Of a stretch of DNA of 9,839 bases, positions 1-6,118 are shown one piece after another. The number at the start of each line of letters is the position of its first letter. Positions within the stretch are counted from its first letter, which is position 1. The stretch is from Chitinophagaceae bacterium (lineage in GTDB: Bacteria > Bacteroidota > Bacteroidia > Chitinophagales > Chitinophagaceae). Made by a program: the position numbers and the translations under genes. Location of the stretch: the NCBI GenBank assembly GCA_025924755.1, contig JAICHT010000128.1, forward strand, positions 1-9,839, given 5' to 3'. The notes beneath the pieces were generated by a model. That model saw only the letters and a program-made list of their open reading frames with translations, ran no database searches and was not told the origin of the DNA.

Positions 1-326
1 AAAGAAGCTACTGCTTTTACGGGAGCTTTTTTCCAGTTACTATCTAAATATTTTGCAAATTGCAGTCCGGCAAATACTTCCGCTCCTGCTCTTTTTTCAA
101 GCTGGGCGTTCTGCCTGGCAATGGAATCGATTGCTTTATCCAGTTGCCGCATGCTAAGCATGCGCTGGTTGTTTTTATTAACACTATCAGAAGTGCGTTG
201 AAACTGAAAGGAACTTAAATCAAACTGCTTTTTATATTCTTTAAATCCCAGCCGTATGAACTCGGTAGTGGAAGGGCTGTTTCCCCGCTCCTGGTAACGC
301 CATCCATTCTTCAGCACAAACTCCAG
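1..326 (-). pseudogene. Continuation of the LptF/LptG permease frame beyond the in-frame TAA, cut by the window edge
   Basis: Reading on from the TAA at 327-329 in the same frame gives 108 further sense codons with no stop down to position 1. The first residues, LEFVLKNGWRYQERG, look like the jellyroll strand pair that normally follows in this family. The segment KEYKKQFDLSSFQFQR comes next, then a Gln/Lys-rich, probably helical stretch with QLDKAIDSIARQNAQLEKR. The last three membrane helices would lie to the left of the window. Because the frame is unchanged, one base substitution to a stop codon is the simplest cause; no frameshift is needed. The piece could be translated alone only by reinitiation, for example at the GTG at 315-317, for which I see no support. 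It may be the rest of an intact gene (sequence error) or the tail of a real nonsense allele. Confidence 0.75.
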
Positions 327-935
327 TTAACGCTTGTTTTTTTTAACCCGCATAATACCATCTTTGGCCACTATAAAATTGTCCTGTAGGTCGTTGCTTT
401 GTTCGTAGATAATAATGTTATGGATGATGCTGTCTTCTTCCTTCTTACCAATTTTTATAGCAAACCCATTGAGCTTATCATAAAACACCCCTTCTTTTAA
501 ATCGAAAGCCGGTTTGGCATATACAATATCCGTCAACAAGGTTCGCGACCGCAGGTTAGCTACCGGAATGATATAATTGCTAAACAAAAATGCCACGCCG
601 CATATACCTGTCGTAACAATAAACAGCGGACGCATAAAGCGTAATAGCGAAATGCCAGCCGCTTTAATAGCTACCAGTTCAAAGCTTTCACCCAGGTTGC
701 CAAACGTCATTAAAGAAGAAAGCAATACTGCCAGCGGCAAGGCCAATGGTATTAACACAGCACTTTGATACCATATGAATTCTAAAATAATTCCGGTGCT
801 TAATCCTTTGCCTACAAAATCATCAATATACAGCCAAAAAAACTGCATCACCAATACCAGTAGCGTAATAAAAAAAGTAGCTACAAAAGGCCCGATAAAT
901 GCTTTTACAATAAGTTTGTCTAGTTTTTTAAACAC
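327..935 (-). CDS. LptF/LptG family permease, N-terminal part up to an in-frame stop
   Basis: Inner-membrane permease of the LptB2FG type, which with the ATPase LptB extracts lipopolysaccharide and passes it to the periplasmic bridge. The 202 residues before the stop show three hydrophobic segments (about 12-35, 54-76 and 100-122). The conserved stretch SLMTFGNLGESFELVAIKA (about 75-93) corresponds to the family's coupling helix that contacts LptB. From about residue 135 the start of the periplasmic jellyroll is visible. The start is GTG (933-935), chosen because MFKKLDKLIVKAF is the expected N-terminus and no ATG lies nearby. Family members are normally well over 350 residues with six membrane helices, so this piece is incomplete. 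The TAA at 327-329 interrupts the jellyroll, and the same frame continues beyond it (see the 1-326 entry). Family assignment is firm. LptF versus LptG cannot be decided, and Bacteroidota often carry several paralogues. Confidence 0.85.
   Translation of the reverse strand: MFKKLDKLIVKAFIGPFVATFFITLLVLVMQFFWLYIDDFVGKGLSTGIILEFIWYQSAVLIPLALPLAVLLSSLMTFGNLGESFELVAIKAAGISLLRFMRPLFIVTTGICGVAFLFSNYIIPVANLRSRTLLTDIVYAKPAFDLKEGVFYDKLNGFAIKIGKKEEDSIIHNIIIYEQSNDLQDNFIVAKDGIMRVKKNKR
911..918 (+). promoter_or_regulatory. Possible -7 promoter element for the 967-1584 gene
   Basis: TAAGTTTG matches the Bacteroidota -7 consensus TAnnTTTG exactly and lies about 49 bases before the ATG at 967, inside the opposite-strand start of the permease gene. 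No clear TTG -33 element lies 19-21 bases upstream. The divergent starts are only 31 bases apart, so the promoter has to overlap coding sequence. Confidence 0.35.
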
Positions 936-966
936 AAGCTACCCACACTTTAATTTTAACTTGAAA

Positions 967-1584
967 ATGGAGGAAGCAAAAATACATCTTTCAGGCACTG
1001 AGACAGAGTTGATGTGTAATGCCCATGTTATTTTAACGAAGAATATGGTGCTGCATAAAATAAAAACATTGCTGGAAAGTATCGAGTTTGATATGCAGTT
1101 GCAGGTACAAAGCAACAGCAATTGGCATATGCGGGAGGCGTTTCAAAACACCGCTAAAATTTCCAGGGGCGAAAACTACATGGGCCTGCCCTATATGGTT
1201 TTAGATTACCCGCGGCAGTTTGACAGCTTCAACATTTTTGCTATTCGCACCATGTTTTGGTGGGGCAACTTTTTTAGCAGCACCCTTCATATTACCGGCG
1301 ATTATAAAGCTGCTTTTTTACCCAATATAGAAAACGCATATGAAACATTGGCCACCGCTGATTATTATATTGGAAGCAATGAAGATCCATGGGCCCACCA
1401 TTTTGAAGAAGACAATTACAAAAATATAAGTGGTTTGAGCAAGGAAGAATTCTTACAAAGCTGCCGTGAGTATGACCATCTGAAAATTGCTGCAAAATTT
1501 CCTTTGTGGGAATGGGAACTGGCTTCTGACCGGCTTTTAAAAAGCTGGAAGCTATTCCTCAATATATGTTTTACAGCATATTAA
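967..1584 (+). CDS. Conserved protein of unknown function, 205 residues
   Basis: I do not recognise a characterised family, though the sequence resembles hypothetical proteins seen in Chitinophagaceae. No signal peptide or membrane helix is evident. The centre is rich in aromatic residues and looks like a folded core: SRGENYMGLPYMVLDYPRQF (about 66-85) and FAIRTMFWWGNFFSSTLHIT (about 91-110). The C-terminal third is more acidic, with NEDPWAHHFEEDNY (about 138-151). I chose the ATG at 967 (MEEAKIHLSG). Upstream in-frame ATGs as far as 775 lie inside the oppositely oriented permease gene, and their translation does not look like protein. The gene is divergent from the permease with 31 bases between starts and converges on the START-like gene 60 bases downstream. 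The C-terminus is uncertain: one extra A in the A5 run at 1539-1543 would move the end to 1616. The function is unknown. Confidence 0.75.
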   Translation: MEEAKIHLSGTETELMCNAHVILTKNMVLHKIKTLLESIEFDMQLQVQSNSNWHMREAFQNTAKISRGENYMGLPYMVLDYPRQFDSFNIFAIRTMFWWGNFFSSTLHITGDYKAAFLPNIENAYETLATADYYIGSNEDPWAHHFEEDNYKNISGLSKEEFLQSCREYDHLKIAAKFPLWEWELASDRLLKSWKLFLNICFTAY

Positions 1585-1644
1585 AAGAACCCATATCAAA
1601 ACAGCATAACCCGTAATGCATTCTGAACGAAACCTTGAACTTGC

Positions 1645-2025
1645 TTAATTGCCCAGCCGGTGAAACAGATCTTTCACCTGGTAATCCCACAGCATGCTTT
1701 GGTCTTTAATTTCTTTTTTCTCGGCAAAATCTTTAATTACTAAAATGGTTTGGTTGGTAACTTCCGATTTTTCTATTCTGAACTCAAAATATTCTTCTTT
1801 AGGTGCATGCGACCAATGAAAACGGATATATTTTTCAAATTCCTTTTCTAATACGTTGGCTTTTTCGTCCGATCCATTCCACGAAAAACTGAATACACCG
1901 TCTTTTTCATCTACCTTATCAGCAAACCATTCCTGCAAGCCGGACGGCGTCGAAAGAAAATCATATAAAATTGTTGGCGAACATCTCACCGGATATTCCA
2001 GTGTGTATGGTTGTTTTTTGCTCAT
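1645..2025 (-). CDS. START-like domain protein (SRPBCC/AHSA1-like fold), 126 residues
   Basis: Small soluble protein of the START-like/SRPBCC superfamily, whose helix-grip fold encloses a hydrophobic pocket. Family features seen are LSTPSGLQEWFADKV (about 24-38, the helix and ligand-pocket entry typical of AHSA1-like proteins), FSFSWNGSDEKA (about 45-56), the strand YIRFHWSHAPKEEYFEFRIE (about 66-85), and a C-terminal helix MLWDYQVKDLFHRLG (about 111-125). Length and start (MSKKQPYTLEYPV) match the compact version common in Bacteroidota, which fills the whole protein. The ligand and role are not known; binding of a small hydrophobic molecule is a family-level inference. The gene is divergent from rpoD and probably monocistronic. 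TATTATTG on the minus strand at 2054-2061 is a one-mismatch -7 candidate. Confidence 0.88.
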   Translation of the reverse strand: MSKKQPYTLEYPVRCSPTILYDFLSTPSGLQEWFADKVDEKDGVFSFSWNGSDEKANVLEKEFEKYIRFHWSHAPKEEYFEFRIEKSEVTNQTILVIKDFAEKKEIKDQSMLWDYQVKDLFHRLGN

Positions 2026-2302
2026 CTTAATTTATTAACCTTATCTAGGGCTGCAATAATAGAAAATATATTAATGCATTGGGAAATTTTTGAAGGAAAT
2101 TTACCTGCAACCAACTGCTAATTTGCCGCGTTCGTCGAAAACAACCTCAAATCTGATTGTTCATATAGTGGTTTTGTCTAATTTGGATTTGGTTAATCGG
2201 TGCTGAGTTGCTGACGAACCGGAAACGTGATGGATATTTTGGAATTAACCAAAAACTAACAACTAACAAAATCTGAAAGTAACCATCTAAAACAACCATC
2301 CT
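2026..2302. promoter_or_regulatory. Divergent intergenic region and rpoD leader with inverted and tandem repeats
   Basis: This gap must hold promoters for both the START-like gene and rpoD. It contains a 10-base inverted repeat, TTTGGTTAAT at 2188-2197 and ATTAACCAAA at 2244-2253. Between those arms lies a smaller pair, CGGT at 2198-2201 and ACCG at 2218-2221, and a repeated GCTGA. A tandem AACTAAC occupies 2254-2267, close to the rpoD start. No perfect TAnnTTTG is present. TAATTTG occurs twice and TATTTTG once, each one base short of the consensus spacing. The inverted repeat could be an operator or a leader RNA structure; the sequence alone does not say which. Confidence 0.35.
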
Positions 2303-3175
2303 ATGAGCATGCGTCAACTAAAGATCACGAAATCCATTACCAATCGTGAATCTCAAAGTCTGGAAAAGTATCTTCAGGAAATAGGCAAAGTAGAGCTTAT
2401 TTCTCCAGAAGAAGAAGTACGATTGGCCACTTTAATTAAGCAAGGCGATCAAAAGGCTTTAGACCGGCTAACAAAAGCCAACCTGCGTTTTGTGGTATCT
2501 GTAGCCAAGCAGTATCAAAACCAGGGCCTGTCATTACCTGACCTGATTAATGAAGGCAATCTGGGTTTAATCAAATCTGCACAACGTTTCGACGAAACAA
2601 AAGGTTTTAAATTTATTTCTTACGCCGTATGGTGGATCCGTCAAAGCATTTTGCAGGCCTTGGCAGAACAGGCGCGGATTGTACGGCTTCCTTTAAACAA
2701 GGTAGGTTTATCTACCCGTATTCAAAAAGCGTATAGCCAACTGGAGCAGGAGTTTGAAAGAGAACCTTCCACCGAAGAACTGGCAGAAGTTTTGAATTTG
2801 GAACTGGAGGAAGTAGCTTCTTCATTAGGCATCAATGCCCGCCACGTAAGCATGGACACTCCCCTATCAGAAGGCGAAGAAGGTACGCTGCTGGATGTGC
2901 TGGAAAACCAGAATGCCGACAAAACGGATATGGAACTAGAGCATACACAATCGCTGCGTATTGAAATTGACCGTTCATTGCAAACCCTTACCGAAAGGCA
3001 AAAAGAAGTGATCTGTTATTTCTTTGGCATCGGGGTAGATCATCCGTTGAGCCTGGAAGATATCGGTGATAAATTTAGCCTTACCAGGGAGCGGGTGCGT
3101 CAAATAAAAGATAAAGCCATCACTAAGCTGCGTACTACACAGCGGTGCGATGCATTACGTCCTTTCTTAGGATAG
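2303..3175 (+). CDS. rpoD: Primary RNA polymerase sigma factor RpoD/SigA
   Basis: Housekeeping sigma-70 factor that guides RNA polymerase to most promoters. At 290 residues it is the short Bacteroidota form lacking region 1.1. It opens with MRQLKITKSITNRESQSLEK, and region 1.2 covers about 16-50. Region 2 contains the core-binding segment LPDLINEGNLGLIKSAQRFD (about 78-97) and the -10 recognition helix FISYAVWWIRQSILQALAEQ (about 104-123). Region 3 runs about 130-210. Region 4 has LTERQKEVICYFFGIG and the helix-turn-helix SLEDIGDKFSLTRERVRQIK (about 250-269). Two starts are possible, ATG at 2303 and ATG at 2309; the second gives the usual MRQLKI, so MS may be an extra two residues. The C-terminus, QRCDALRPFLG, is slightly divergent but complete. 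A terminator follows 41 bases after the stop. This divergent Bacteroidota sigma factor matches the TAnnTTTG elements elsewhere in the window. Confidence 0.98.
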   Translation: MSMRQLKITKSITNRESQSLEKYLQEIGKVELISPEEEVRLATLIKQGDQKALDRLTKANLRFVVSVAKQYQNQGLSLPDLINEGNLGLIKSAQRFDETKGFKFISYAVWWIRQSILQALAEQARIVRLPLNKVGLSTRIQKAYSQLEQEFEREPSTEELAEVLNLELEEVASSLGINARHVSMDTPLSEGEEGTLLDVLENQNADKTDMELEHTQSLRIEIDRSLQTLTERQKEVICYFFGIGVDHPLSLEDIGDKFSLTRERVRQIKDKAITKLRTTQRCDALRPFLG

Positions 3176-3197
3176 CGGCAAACCATCTTCATCCTCC

Positions 3198-3205
3198 TAT
3201 CTTTG
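3198..3205 (+). promoter_or_regulatory. Exact TAnnTTTG element just upstream of the rpoD terminator
   Basis: TATCTTTG, followed by CAC, fits the Bacteroidota -7 element. No TTG is visible at the expected -33 distance. A transcript starting here would run almost at once into the hairpin at 3217-3245. It could be fortuitous, drive a very short RNA, or act as an attenuated distal promoter for ffh. Confidence 0.3.
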
Positions 3206-3216
3206 CACAAAATATT

Positions 3217-3245
3217 AAAGTGAACATTTATTGTTCACTTTTTTT
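3217..3245 (+). terminator. Intrinsic terminator after rpoD
   Basis: A perfect 9-base-pair stem pairs AAAGTGAAC (3217-3225) with GTTCACTTT (3233-3241) around a 7-base loop. The T run reaches 3245, with seven T in a row counting the stem end. It lies 41 bases after the rpoD stop, in the right orientation to end that transcript. Confidence 0.85.
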
Positions 3246-3366
3246 ATGAGCAAATTTGTACTTAATATAGTAGTGCTCTTATAAAAATTAAGTTGGTATT
3301 AAAAATGAAAATTTGATATTGTGTTCAGATGTATAATAGGTAACAGGGCTGTCCTGCTCTAATATA

Positions 3367-3374
3367 TACATTTG
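3367..3374 (+). promoter_or_regulatory. Possible -7 promoter element for ffh
   Basis: TACATTTG matches TAnnTTTG exactly, 116 bases before the ffh ATG. It is the closest perfect match upstream of ffh, but the -33 region has no clear TTG and the implied leader is about 100 bases. Weak support. Confidence 0.3.
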
Positions 3375-3490
3375 TATATAAAACTGAATTTTGCCCCAAG
3401 TGTAGAATTTGGAAAATGTTTTTACTTGAATATCAAAATTCTTTTTTACCGAAATTGATACTTTAAAATAATCTATAAATCAGCGATACA

Positions 3491-4819
3491 ATGTTCGATT
3501 CATTACAGGAACGGCTGGAGGGAGCCTTCAAAAACTTAAAAGGCGAAGCTAAAATTACAGAGTTAAACATAGCGGCTACTGTAAAAGAAATACGCCGGGC
3601 ATTGGTAGATGCCGATGTAAACTATAAAATTGCCAAAGAATTTACCGATAGCGTTAAAGACAAAGCCACCGGCGAAAAAGTAATTAATGCCATTAGCCCC
3701 AGCCAGTTGATGGTAAAAATTGTAAGCGACGAACTGATACATTTAATGGGCGATACGGCCAGCGAACTGAACGCTAAAGGCAGCCCGGCTGTAATATTAA
3801 TTGCCGGCTTGCAAGGTAGCGGTAAAACCACATTTAGCGGTAAGCTTGCCAACTATTTAAAAAAGCGCAAGGGTTTATCGCCTATGTTGGTGGCGGCAGA
3901 CGTATACCGCCCTGCAGCTATGGAGCAGCTAAGAGTACTGGGCGAGCAAATAGATGTGGATGTGCATATAGAGCTGGAAAATAAAAACCCGGTATCGATT
4001 GCCCAAAATGCAATAAGGGAAAGCCGCAGTAAAAATAAAAACGTCATTATCATAGATACAGCCGGACGTTTAGCAATCGATGAGGCAATGATGACGGAAG
4101 TGGCCAATATTAAAGCCGCAGTAAACCCGCAGGAAATTTTATTTGTAGTAGATAGTATGACCGGCCAGGATGCGGTAAATACCGCAAAAGCTTTTAACGA
4201 CCGGCTGGATTTTAGCGGTGTGGTATTAACCAAGCTTGATGGCGATACCCGGGGCGGAGCCGCTCTTTCTATTAAATACACGGTTAATAAACCTATTAAA
4301 TTTATAAGCAGCGGCGAAAAACTGGACACACTGGATGTATTTTACCCCGACCGGATGGCGCAGCGTATATTGGGTATGGGTGATATTACCTCGCTGGTAG
4401 AAAAAGCACAGGAGCAGTTTGATGAAGAACAGGCCAGGAAGCTGGAAAAAAAGATCCGTAAAAATCAATTTGACTTTGCCGATTTTAAACAGCAGCTGGA
4501 GCAGATAAAAAAGATGGGCAACTTAAAAGATTTAATGGCCATGATACCCGGGGTAGGTAAGGCTATTAAAGATATTGATATCAGCGATGACGCATTTAAG
4601 GGCATTGAAGCTATCATAAACTCGATGACACCTTTTGAAAGAGCCAACCCGGACGAGATTGATGGAGGCCGCCGCAAACGTATCGCGAAAGGCAGTGGGA
4701 AAGATATAGCTGAAGTAAATGCTTTTATGAAACAATTTGAGCAAATGCGGGAAATGATGAAAATGATGAACAAAATGCCTATGGGCGGTATGATGCCGCG
4801 AATGGGCGGAAGAAGATAA
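3491..4819 (+). CDS. ffh: Signal recognition particle GTPase Ffh (SRP54)
   Basis: Ffh binds signal sequences of nascent membrane proteins and, with SRP RNA, docks the ribosome at the membrane receptor FtsY through paired GTP hydrolysis. All parts of the 442-residue family protein are present. The helical N domain covers about 1-95. In the G domain are the P loop GLQGSGKT (106-113), the insertion-box region DVYRPAAMEQL (137-147), DTAGR (189-193), TKLD (247-250) and the SSGEK closing motif (273-277). The M domain runs from about 300, with the RNA-binding helix-turn-helix near RRKRIAKGSG (394-403). The methionine-rich tail after residue 419 is typical of the signal-peptide groove and C-terminal extension. 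The start MFDSLQERLEGAFKNLKG is the standard N-terminus. No Shine-Dalgarno sequence precedes it. The gene appears monocistronic, 248 bases upstream of rpsP, without a strong terminator between them. Confidence 0.98.
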   Translation: MFDSLQERLEGAFKNLKGEAKITELNIAATVKEIRRALVDADVNYKIAKEFTDSVKDKATGEKVINAISPSQLMVKIVSDELIHLMGDTASELNAKGSPAVILIAGLQGSGKTTFSGKLANYLKKRKGLSPMLVAADVYRPAAMEQLRVLGEQIDVDVHIELENKNPVSIAQNAIRESRSKNKNVIIIDTAGRLAIDEAMMTEVANIKAAVNPQEILFVVDSMTGQDAVNTAKAFNDRLDFSGVVLTKLDGDTRGGAALSIKYTVNKPIKFISSGEKLDTLDVFYPDRMAQRILGMGDITSLVEKAQEQFDEEQARKLEKKIRKNQFDFADFKQQLEQIKKMGNLKDLMAMIPGVGKAIKDIDISDDAFKGIEAIINSMTPFERANPDEIDGGRRKRIAKGSGKDIAEVNAFMKQFEQMREMMKMMNKMPMGGMMPRMGGRR

Positions 4820-4991
4820 ACCTTTCTCTTCAACACTATATTCAATCAAAATTATTTGTGAAGAGTGGGAGAATATTGCGAATTATAAAACTTCTTGAGT
4901 ACCAGAATTATTAAATTACGGGAAAATAGATATTGAAATAGCTACAAATAAAAGAGTTAACCGGATATTATAAAACTTTATCAATCCTTTA

Positions 4992-5022
4992 TTGTGATTT
5001 TTCAATCTCTCCCTTATTTTTG
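4992..5022 (+). promoter_or_regulatory. Bacteroidota-type promoter for rpsP
   Basis: TTG at 4992-4994 and TATTTTTG at 5015-5022 fit the -33 TTG and -7 TAnnTTTG elements of the Bacteroidota sigma factor with a 20-base spacer. Transcription would start near 5030, giving a leader of about 40 bases before the rpsP ATG at 5068. This is the best promoter in the window and argues against the upstream in-frame start at 5020, which would lie inside the -7 element. Confidence 0.6.
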
Positions 5023-5067
5023 CACTTAGTAAATTCTATTATTCACGCATTTAAATTTCTATTTAAA

Positions 5068-5514
5068 ATGCCAGTCAAAATCCGTTTACAAAGGCACGGG
5101 TCTAAAAAGAGACCCTTCTACTTTATTGTCGTTGCAGATGCACGCAGTCCCCGCGATGGTAAATTCATTCAAAAGTTAGGTACGTACAACCCATTAACCA
5201 TGCCGGCTACTATTCAGCTAGACCGTCAGCGGGCATTGGATTGGTTAAACAAAGGTGCCCAGCCTACTGATACCGTTCGCAAGCTTTTATCGCACAAAGG
5301 TGTTTTATATCTGAAGCACTTACTGCGTGGTGTAAAGCTGGGTTTGTTTGATGATGCAACCGCAATGGAAAAGTTTCAAAAGTGGCATAGTGAGCACGAA
5401 GCGCAGATGCAACAGCGTCAGGAAGCTGCTATGAGAGAAAGAAGAGTCAGGAGAAATCCTCCATACCAAAGAACCAACAGAAGACCTGCTGGCGACGCTG
5501 GTAACCAAGGCTAA
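5068..5514 (+). CDS. rpsP: 30S ribosomal protein S16 with C-terminal extension
   Basis: S16 binds 16S rRNA early in small-subunit assembly. The conserved core is residues 1-85: MPVKIRLQRHGSKKRPFYFI at the N-terminus, ADARSPRDGKFIQKLGTYNP, then DRQRALDWLNKGAQPTDTVR. I chose the ATG at 5068 because it gives the universal MPVKIRLQRHG start. An in-frame ATG at 5020 would add 16 unrelated residues and lies in the promoter. At 148 residues the protein is much longer than the E. coli form of about 82. Extended S16 is usual in Bacteroidota, but the extension there is often Ala/Glu-rich, whereas the last 27 residues here are Arg/Pro/Asn-rich (ERRVRRNPPYQRTNRR). A terminator lies 26 bases after the stop, and rimM follows, the classic S16 partner gene. 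No trmD or rplS follows in this window. Confidence 0.97.
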   Translation: MPVKIRLQRHGSKKRPFYFIVVADARSPRDGKFIQKLGTYNPLTMPATIQLDRQRALDWLNKGAQPTDTVRKLLSHKGVLYLKHLLRGVKLGLFDDATAMEKFQKWHSEHEAQMQQRQEAAMRERRVRRNPPYQRTNRRPAGDAGNQG

Positions 5515-5539
5515 TCTTACCGAAACCTCAAAAAGTATT

Positions 5540-5566
5540 AAGGTGGCCTATATGGTCACCTTTTAT
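5540..5566 (+). terminator. Intrinsic terminator or attenuator between rpsP and rimM
   Basis: AAGGTGGCC (5540-5548) pairs with GGTCACCTT (5554-5562) with one G-U wobble around a 5-base TATAT loop, followed by a T-rich tail (TTATTTATT). It lies 26 bases after the rpsP stop and about 36 before the rimM start. It would let rpsP be made in excess of rimM if it is partly read through. Confidence 0.75.
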
Positions 5567-5602
5567 TTATTACAGATAGCTTAAATGATTGGTAAATAGG
5601 CA

Positions 5603-6118
5603 ATGACTGAATATTTTAAAATAGGGAAATTCGTTAGCACATTTGGATTAAAAGGCGAAATGATATTAAAACACAATCTTGGCAAAAAGACGTCTTTAAA
5701 AGATTTACAGGCGCTTTTTTTAGAAGAACGAAAAGATGCTTTTTTACCTTATTTTATAGAAAGCACCCGTGTAAAAAGCGAAGACGAAATTTATATTAAA
5801 CTCCAGGACATCATTACCCGCGAAGCCGCTACCAAAATCACGCAAAAAGAAGTATGGGTTACGGAGCCCGATTTTAAAAAGTATGCAGCCAAGTCCTCTC
5901 CTATCAATCTCTTAGGTTTTGACATAGTGGAAAACAAAAAAGTATTAGGCAAAATTTTAGAAGTAATCGAACAGCCGCACCAACTGCTTTGCCGTATAGA
6001 AATAGCAGAAAAAGAAGTGCTCATTCCGCTGAATGAAGACACTATAAAAAAAATTGACAAAAAAACCGCCCAGGTTATTGTGCAGTTGCCCGAAGGATTA
6101 CTGGAAATTTATTTGTAG
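5603..6118 (+). CDS. rimM: Ribosome maturation factor RimM
   Basis: RimM binds S19 in the 30S head and assists 16S rRNA processing and small-subunit maturation. The 171-residue protein shows the N-terminal RimM barrel with the signature IGKFVSTFGLKGEMILKHN (about 7-25). The C-terminal PRC-barrel begins near NLLGFDIVENKKVLGKI (102-118) and continues through CRIEIAEKEVLIPLNEDTIK and the conserved ending QLPEGLLEIYL. Length is normal for the family. It follows rpsP by 88 bases, with a hairpin terminator between, so it is either expressed by read-through or has its own weak promoter; no perfect TAnnTTTG is seen in the gap. The last 44 bases overlap the 3' end of the opposite-strand DinB-superfamily gene. 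The sequence is divergent from the E. coli protein but recognisable. Confidence 0.95.
   Translation: MTEYFKIGKFVSTFGLKGEMILKHNLGKKTSLKDLQALFLEERKDAFLPYFIESTRVKSEDEIYIKLQDIITREAATKITQKEVWVTEPDFKKYAAKSSPINLLGFDIVENKKVLGKILEVIEQPHQLLCRIEIAEKEVLIPLNEDTIKKIDKKTAQVIVQLPEGLLEIYL

Larger units (their letters stand above)
3176..3490. other. A/T-rich gap between rpoD and ffh, no gene recognised
   Basis: This 315-base stretch holds the rpoD terminator (3217-3245), two exact matches to TAnnTTTG (3198-3205 and 3367-3374), a small CAGG/CCTG hairpin near 3344-3356, and otherwise A/T-rich sequence. The only frame after the terminator is a 12-codon ATG frame at 3246-3284, too short to support. I looked for the conserved GGAAGGAAGCAGC-type core of signal recognition particle RNA, because ffh follows, and did not see it. 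Confidence 0.6.

Noticed and set aside
775..966. Longer N-terminus for the unknown gene, starting at the in-frame ATG at 775
   Set aside because: It lies entirely over the opposite-strand permease start (to 935), and its translation is Ser/Thr/Asn-rich without protein-like character. The ATG at 967 begins the plausible protein.
3246..3284. 12-codon ATG frame right after the rpoD terminator
   Set aside because: Too short, no supporting family, and it starts at the end of the terminator T run.
3246..3490. Signal recognition particle RNA gene next to ffh
   Set aside because: The conserved GGAAGGAAGCAGC-type tetraloop core was not found on either strand, and the CAGG/CCTG hairpin near 3344-3356 is too small.
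4826..4865. CTCTTCA/TGAAGAG inverted repeat as the ffh terminator
   Set aside because: Seven base pairs around a 26-base loop with no T run afterwards; not a convincing intrinsic terminator.
4882..4978. 12-base direct repeat ATTATAAAACTT (4882-4893 and 4967-4978)
   Set aside because: Two copies in a very A/T-rich spacer, with no flanking structure, no further copies and no mobile gene. Chance is a sufficient explanation.
5433..5583. Acidic alternative reading frame for the S16 tail
   Set aside because: It is closed by a TGA just upstream, ends in an unlikely hydrophobic string and runs through the terminator at 5540-5566. The annotated frame stops cleanly before that hairpin.
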